In this document: piece after piece, positions 5,884-9,086 of the stretch
Position numbering within the stretch: position 1 is the stretch's first letter
How the letters are laid out: each line of letters opens with the position of its first letter
NCBI GenBank assembly: GCA_028278125.1
Contig: JANQEY010000039.1
Coordinates: 1 to 9,086, forward strand
From: a bacterium
Lineage (GTDB): Bacteria; Electryoneota; Electryoneia; Electryoneales; Electryoneaceae
Length of the DNA stretch: 9,086 nt
Direction: 5' to 3'
Program-made: the position numbers and the translations under genes
The notes under the pieces: generated by a model
What the model saw: the letters and a program-made list of their open reading frames with translations, nothing else
Told to the model about the DNA's origin: nothing
Database searches by the model: none

Positions 5884-8800
5884 ATATCTCGGTCCAGTTA
5901 GATCGCAAAACCATATAATTATCACTTTCCCATATATACAATTCACCAGATTCAAGTTTTTCTAGCAGTATCTGCTTTATTGCTATCCGTGCTATTTCAA
6001 TTGGCGTTGATTGCTGATAACTCTCTCCAACTGAAATCCCAATGTGATTATTGTGAAGATCCATAACGGTATCAAAAGGCAAACCTTGAGGAGTATCCTC
6101 CCAGCGATTAACAAATTCGTGAGCAGTTGTCATCATTAATGCAAAATCAGGACCTAGCAAAGGGTCATACGCCATCATTGCTGCCCAGTAAGAGTGTTGA
6201 ATTGCATTAGCTCTAATTCCGCTTATACCATCAAGATTTGCTGCGACATCCACTGCTTGTAGAGCATAGACTAAAGCCAATGGATATTGGAAAGGATATA
6301 GTGCAAATATATCATGCTCTGAAAAACTTCCTACATCAGGAAAGTCAATAATTATTTTTTTTGTAAAATTAAGGGCTGGAAAACTCAACTCAATAATTTC
6401 AATACCTGGGTCGCTCCTTATAAAATCAAAATCTAATGTATTGTTAGGTGGTGGCGTCAATGAAGAACAAGTCCATATTATAAAATCACTAGGTAGCTGC
6501 ACATCACCACAGGAAAAATCAACACGTATGCTAAATGGATTGCCAGGCCATACACATACTAAGTTGGATAACTCTCTGTTAAGATAGGGATTCTTACTTC
6601 CCTTTACCTTTATCTCTACCACCGTCACCACAACTGAATCTGTAGTCAGTATTTCACCTTTGTCATCCTTGTAATGTAGATCAATGGTAACCTCGCCAGG
6701 CTCCACGCCTTCAGCGTATAATGAGAGCTTTTCCGCGGGTATATTTCCAAGCTCAAACTTATAAAATGTGACTTCTGCATTTGGACTGTCAGTGGTTGTA
6801 GGACCTATGATAGACCATGGGGTGTCAAAAATGCGGACTTTACCCTCGCTGCCATCTCGTATAGCCAATTCAAAGTAGCCATCCGAAAAACCTGAGGGAT
6901 TTAGATTGAGTACTAACTCAACCATATCGCCACTTATATCATCATCACCATCCGTTGTCGTATCAGAACAGTCTGGACCACCCCAGTCGTTGTCATCATC
7001 ATTATTCACCATCAGAATACGACCTGGACTCTTTTCCTCATCTCTTTCGTCTAGATGGTCCATATCCCCACCACTATCGTCAACATCAATATCCAAATCG
7101 GGTTTGACGATGACCCTGATCGTGTCAGAATCTGTAAAATCGTATTGATTTCTAAAGGTGATAGGGAATTTATACGTATTACCCCACCATTTGGTCTTAT
7201 CGGCAGGATCGTCATATATAGCGGCAAATTCCACTTTGACATCATAGTCACCGGGTTTCATTCCCTCAATATAGAAGTCTCTTTTAGGGCCCCTTTTTAG
7301 TTCTGTATTGTAGGCCATTGCATCTCTCCACTCATCCAAATCCACCCAATCCAGGTAGTGCACTCTATTGTCGACCATGATGTCACGTCGTTTTGGGTGA
7401 TAGAATCCAAGTTCGGTCACTGATCCTTGGATATTCTCACCGGGTTCCTGAATAGCATCCCTGCTCTTCCATCGGCTTTCCTGTCCGGATCTAACCCATA
7501 CAATAAGTCCACCTTCGTCGCCATTGTGGTCGGTCGGGTGTTCAGGATACACGAAGCGAATAGCGGATCCGAGGCCAGCCTCTTCATCATATACACGTGG
7601 TTTTAGCATGGATAAGCAAACATTGAAACGTTCGAAAGTTTCTAGGTAATCTGGTGGATCTATAGGTAAACCTTCGTTTTCGTTATCATCCTCCGTAACA
7701 TCAACTACCAGCGGTTCTTCATTCTTAGACTCAGGATCGTCTTTATGGGTTAACACAATGTCGCCAACAGTCAACTCGAAGGTATGGGTATAGTATTGGA
7801 ATGTTGCCTTTATCTTTACATCACCAATCCGACTGCTGATATGCTTACCCGTGACTTTAAAGAAGCCGTTCAAGAGTGGCTCAACGGCCCTATAGGTATT
7901 ATTATCAGCCGGATTAAAATACTGGAGCGGTATAAAAAATTTATCACAGTCTACCTGGATCTCGGTGCCTGGATCCAATTTATACCAACGTAACGGTGTA
8001 GATAGATCTTCCGTTTCGAGATGGTCAGGAATGTCGTCAGGTACGATTATGAGTTCTAAATTGCCGTTATCGTCTTCCGCTAGCGTATAGCCTGGTACCA
8101 ATCTCAAATACTCCGCATCAACGCGACCTTCTGTATTATCATATTCTAGCTTAAGTGTTACATAGGGGACAGACTGTTCAAATCCCGCTTCTTGCCCGTT
8201 ACCGTTATCAGCAAGGAAACAGTTTTTTATTACATTATTAAATTCATCTGCCGGATAACTTACCCGCAGGTAGGTTGTTTCATCAACGCCGATATAATCT
8301 CCATAATCAACCGGATCGGGATCGTTTTCAATATATGGATCATAAGTGCCACTGACATCTGAATGGACAAAGCGGAAACAGCTAAAGAATATTTCGTATT
8401 TCTTGTTAACCATTCTTTCATCTTCTTGATGTTCTTCAGGTATGGAAAAATAGGGATCAAAATATCGATACTCTATCTCTAGGGAATCTTGGCAGGGCCC
8501 TATTGTGTTAACGGGATCATCAGCACTCATTTCTGTAGTGACGATTATCCAGATTTTAAACTGCTGATTACTATCAAGTTCTAACTCGTAAATCTTCTTT
8601 GGAGGGCAACTCGCAGTTTCTGGTGTCCAACCTTTGTGGTCCAATTCTTCACCGGGCCCACCATTTTCAGAATTGAGCTTATAGAGTTTTACACTATTCA
8701 ATGCATACAACGTAATTGAAGGTTTCCAATCTTCTCGATCGTGTTGAATGTTGTCGCCGGATACCGGCCGTAGGCCCGTAAAATGCACCTTGAACGGATG

Positions 8801-9086
8801 ATCAAAGGGCACATTGAGCTTACTACCCCACAATCGAAGATCCGGTACGATGTCCCACATAAATTCCCCGGGAAATCCTGCGGGGTCACCGATAGTATCT
8901 GGTTTCCTTATCGCGGTTATTTCGATCTTATTATTAGGTTCGGAACTCGTTCCATCATAATACGGCAGACAGTTAGGCAAACCGTGTACCGGTCTGGCCC
9001 TTACACTCATGGTGTGTGTGGCCATTTCCGTCTGATCATTGAGAACCCTGGCTGTGAAGGTGATCTCCTTTTCCTCGGGAATGGGC
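5870..9086 (-). CDS. Large beta-rich exported protein with C-terminal DUF6973-like domain; N-terminus beyond the right edge
   Basis: The frame is open from the right edge to the TAG at 5870-5872 (about 1071 residues visible). The ATG at 9025 is probably internal: the 20 codons before it are open and continue the same strand-like sequence (EKEITFTARVLNDQ, then MSVRARPV). Numbering from that ATG, residues 1 to about 640 are beta-rich and Ig-like, with many Asp/Glu/Pro and few Lys. Residues 643-700 form an acidic Asp-rich linker, about 700-780 another beta domain ending in VTVVEIKV, and about 781-905 a further strand-rich region. Residues about 910-1051 are helical with NAIQHSYW (940-947), HE (969-970) and MDLHNN..G (988-996). 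This pattern recalls DUF6973, a helical domain found at the C-terminus of large exported and Rhs/polymorphic-toxin-like proteins. I recognise it from motifs only. I infer a cell-surface or secreted protein whose C-terminal domain is the active part. It is probably the first of three co-transcribed genes in view. Confidence 0.92.
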   Translation of the reverse strand, partial: PIPEEKEITFTARVLNDQTEMATHTMSVRARPVHGLPNCLPYYDGTSSEPNNKIEITAIRKPDTIGDPAGFPGEFMWDIVPDLRLWGSKLNVPFDHPFKVHFTGLRPVSGDNIQHDREDWKPSITLYALNSVKLYKLNSENGGPGEELDHKGWTPETASCPPKKIYELELDSNQQFKIWIIVTTEMSADDPVNTIGPCQDSLEIEYRYFDPYFSIPEEHQEDERMVNKKYEIFFSCFRFVHSDVSGTYDPYIENDPDPVDYGDYIGVDETTYLRVSYPADEFNNVIKNCFLADNGNGQEAGFEQSVPYVTLKLEYDNTEGRVDAEYLRLVPGYTLAEDDNGNLELIIVPDDIPDHLETEDLSTPLRWYKLDPGTEIQVDCDKFFIPLQYFNPADNNTYRAVEPLLNGFFKVTGKHISSRIGDVKIKATFQYYTHTFELTVGDIVLTHKDDPESKNEEPLVVDVTEDDNENEGLPIDPPDYLETFERFNVCLSMLKPRVYDEEAGLGSAIRFVYPEHPTDHNGDEGGLIVWVRSGQESRWKSRDAIQEPGENIQGSVTELGFYHPKRRDIMVDNRVHYLDWVDLDEWRDAMAYNTELKRGPKRDFYIEGMKPGDYDVKVEFAAIYDDPADKTKWWGNTYKFPITFRNQYDFTDSDTIRVIVKPDLDIDVDDSGGDMDHLDERDEEKSPGRILMVNNDDDNDWGGPDCSDTTTDGDDDISGDMVELVLNLNPSGFSDGYFELAIRDGSEGKVRIFDTPWSIIGPTTTDSPNAEVTFYKFELGNIPAEKLSLYAEGVEPGEVTIDLHYKDDKGEILTTDSVVVTVVEIKVKGSKNPYLNRELSNLVCVWPGNPFSIRVDFSCGDVQLPSDFIIWTCSSLTPPPNNTLDFDFIRSDPGIEIIELSFPALNFTKKIIIDFPDVGSFSEHDIFALYPFQYPLALVYALQAVDVAANLDGISGIRANAIQHSYWAAMMAYDPLLGPDFALMMTTAHEFVNRWEDTPQGLPFDTVMDLHNNHIGISVGESYQQSTPIEIARIAIKQILLEKLESGELYIWESDNYMVLRSNWTEIYEEE
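5873..6298 (-). other. C-terminal helical domain resembling DUF6973
   Basis: This encodes about 142 residues. The apparent key residues are His944 and Trp947 (NAIQHSYW), His969-Glu970 (TTAHEF) and Asp989, His991, Asn992, Asn993 and Gly996 (MDLHNNHIG). Two helical segments (IEIARIAIKQILLEKL, then a strand-like ELYIWES) follow. The conserved polar set (His, His-Glu, Asp, Asn-Asn) looks like a metal-binding or catalytic site, but no activity can be assigned from sequence. Confidence 0.65.
6926..7099 (-). other. Asp-rich linker, possible calcium-binding segment
   Basis: Residues 643-700 of the large protein. It starts DLDIDVDDSGG, continues through an acidic stretch and VNNDDDNDWGGPDCSD, and ends DGDDDISGD. 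Roughly a third of the residues are Asp. Similar 'VNDDDDDGDGIPD' linkers are known from large planctomycetal exported proteins and are usually read as calcium-dependent spacers. Here the usual 'GIPD' turn is altered to 'GGPD' and a cysteine follows it. Confidence 0.6.

Noticed and set aside
5884..5955. Longer start (TTG) for the small membrane protein
   Set aside because: The extra 24 residues overlap the end of the upstream gene, would put a second hydrophobic patch before the basic segment, and lack a ribosome site. The ATG at 5881-5883 gives a normal membrane-anchor topology.
6355..6362. Run of eight A on the coding strand as a programmed frameshift site
   Set aside because: A-tracts of this length are common in this AT-rich stretch, the main frame continues through to the conserved C-terminal domain, and no stimulatory structure is evident.

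Overview
The window looks like an accessory stretch of a Planctomycetota-type genome, probably Phycisphaerae or a relative. This is inferred from recalled protein style: GLUG-repeat modules with closing phrases such as 'DPGQDYPRL', an Asp-rich 'VNNDDDND' linker before a beta domain, and many large exported proteins. No rRNA, tRNA, CRISPR array, transposase or integrase is visible. All four supported genes read on the minus strand, so transcription runs from the right edge to the left edge.

Right to left: (1) 5870-9086 is the 3' part of a very large gene whose start lies beyond the right edge. It is mostly beta-rich, Ig-like sequence with an acidic Asp-rich linker. Its last ~140 residues are an alpha-helical domain with His/Trp, His-Glu and MDLHNN motifs that resembles the DUF6973 family. 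(2) 5476-5883, overlapping it by 14 bp, encodes a small single-pass membrane protein with a BamE/SmpA-like outer domain. (3) 4094-5458, 17 bp further on, encodes a 454-residue protein I do not recognise, with a hydrophobic N-terminus. These three probably form one operon. (4) After a 377-bp gap without a convincing gene, 1-3716 encodes a secreted protein of at least 1238 residues. It has three repeated modules, each a conserved header plus a run of GLUG repeats, and it continues beyond the left edge.

G+C, judged by eye on sampled lines, is about 50% in gene 4 and in the early part of gene 1. It drops to roughly 30-40% in the last third of gene 1 and is about 20-38% in genes 2 and 3. The change coincides with the C-terminal helical domain and the two genes behind it. 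That fits a cassette acquired separately, such as an effector tip with associated downstream proteins. This is the most interesting hypothesis in the window, but it is not proved. The GLUG gene is probably a separate cell-surface or extracellular repeat protein with its own promoter in the gap.
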